22,743 nt of DNA, taken from positions 1-22,743 of the forward strand of contig JAIXUZ010000313.1 in the NCBI GenBank assembly GCA_027483285.1. The letters run 5' to 3'. Below, one piece after another: positions 22,651 through 22,743 of this stretch (within the stretch, counting starts at the first letter, position 1; every line of letters starts with the position of its first letter). A model generated the notes under the pieces. It ran no database searches, was not told where the DNA came from, and worked only from the letters and a program-made list of their open reading frames with translations. A program made the translations under genes and the position numbers. Source of the DNA: Bacteroidota bacterium. Its GTDB lineage: Bacteria; Bacteroidota; Bacteroidia; CAMBQF01.

Positions 22651-22743
22651 CTACATTACCCCCATTGGGGTATTGATACCGCGGCGGCCATCACATTTAC
22701 GGGGGCGGGTGGCGCAGGCTGATGCGCTAACTACAAATGCTGC
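22651..22743 (-). CDS. Small lipoprotein-like protein, C-terminal 30 residues (5' end outside window)
   Basis: Function not recognised. The minus-strand frame is open from the window edge to TAG at 22651 and reads AAFVVSASACATRPRKCDGR followed by RGINTPMGVM. A hydrophobic run ending in SASAC looks like a lipoprotein signal with its lipobox cysteine, leaving a mature peptide of only about 21 residues rich in Arg, Lys and Gly. The segment is more GC-rich than the non-coding DNA beside it, as expected of coding sequence. The start and full length cannot be seen, and a chance frame cannot be ruled out. Confidence 0.5.
   Translation of the reverse strand, partial: AAFVVSASACATRPRKCDGRRGINTPMGVM

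Noticed and set aside
22660..22673. ACCCCAATGGGGGT near-palindrome as a terminator stem
   Set aside because: It lies inside the coding sequence for the TPMGV ending of the small lipoprotein-like gene and has no U-tract after it.

Overview
The window is a chromosomal segment from a member of the Bacteroidota, probably of the Chitinophagia/Sphingobacteriia type. Four observations support this. The ribosomal genes are fused into one long str-S10-spc-alpha cluster with no tuf between fusA and rpsJ, and with map-infA-rpmJ after secY. The promoter-like sites fit the Bacteroidota pattern (TTG, 19 bp, TAnnTTTG). Most start codons lack a Shine-Dalgarno sequence and have A-rich leaders. A single-chain E1 alpha/beta 2-oxoacid dehydrogenase and outer-membrane barrel proteins with short signal peptides are also typical of the phylum.

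Layout from left to right. Positions 1-1935 (minus strand) hold a fused alpha-beta E1 component of a 2-oxoacid dehydrogenase whose C-terminus runs off the window. Positions 1936-2122 are a divergent intergenic region with a 7-bp tandem repeat, a double-hairpin palindromic element and an 8-bp tandem repeat. Positions 2123-3797 (plus strand) hold two tandem paralogous genes for exported, probably outer-membrane beta-barrel, proteins of unknown function. A bidirectional hairpin terminator at 3819-3850 separates them from the convergent ribosomal cluster. Positions 3871-22122 (all minus strand) hold 31 genes in transcription order: rpsL, rpsG, fusA, rpsJ, rplC, rplD, rplW, rplB, rpsS, rplV, rpsC, rplP, rpmC, rpsQ, rplN, rplX, rplE, rpsN, rpsH, rplF, rplR, rpsE, rpmD, rplO, secY, map, infA, rpmJ, rpsM, rpsK, rpsD, rpoA, rplQ (two of these, rpmD and rpmJ, are short genes read directly from the sequence; counting every name gives 33 genes). 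Positions 22123-22650 are a long non-coding region with the main promoter, a second -10-like site beside a palindrome, and a 12-bp direct repeat. Positions 22651-22743 hold the last 30 codons of a small lipoprotein-like gene.

The ribosomal cluster encodes most of the early-assembling 30S and 50S proteins, elongation factor G, initiation factor IF-1, the SecY translocon channel, methionine aminopeptidase and the RNA polymerase alpha subunit. It therefore couples production of ribosomes, transcription, nascent-chain processing and secretion. Gaps are mostly under 65 bp and two junctions overlap as TAATG, so it is probably read largely as one operon from the promoter near 22190, with a likely internal promoter just ahead of rplQ.

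Most of the window is ordinary core genome. The parts worth a second look are the paralogous outer-membrane pair with a 39-bp stretch of perfect identity, the repeat-rich divergent region, the palindrome upstream of rpsL, and the charged low-complexity tails on L22 and L17.
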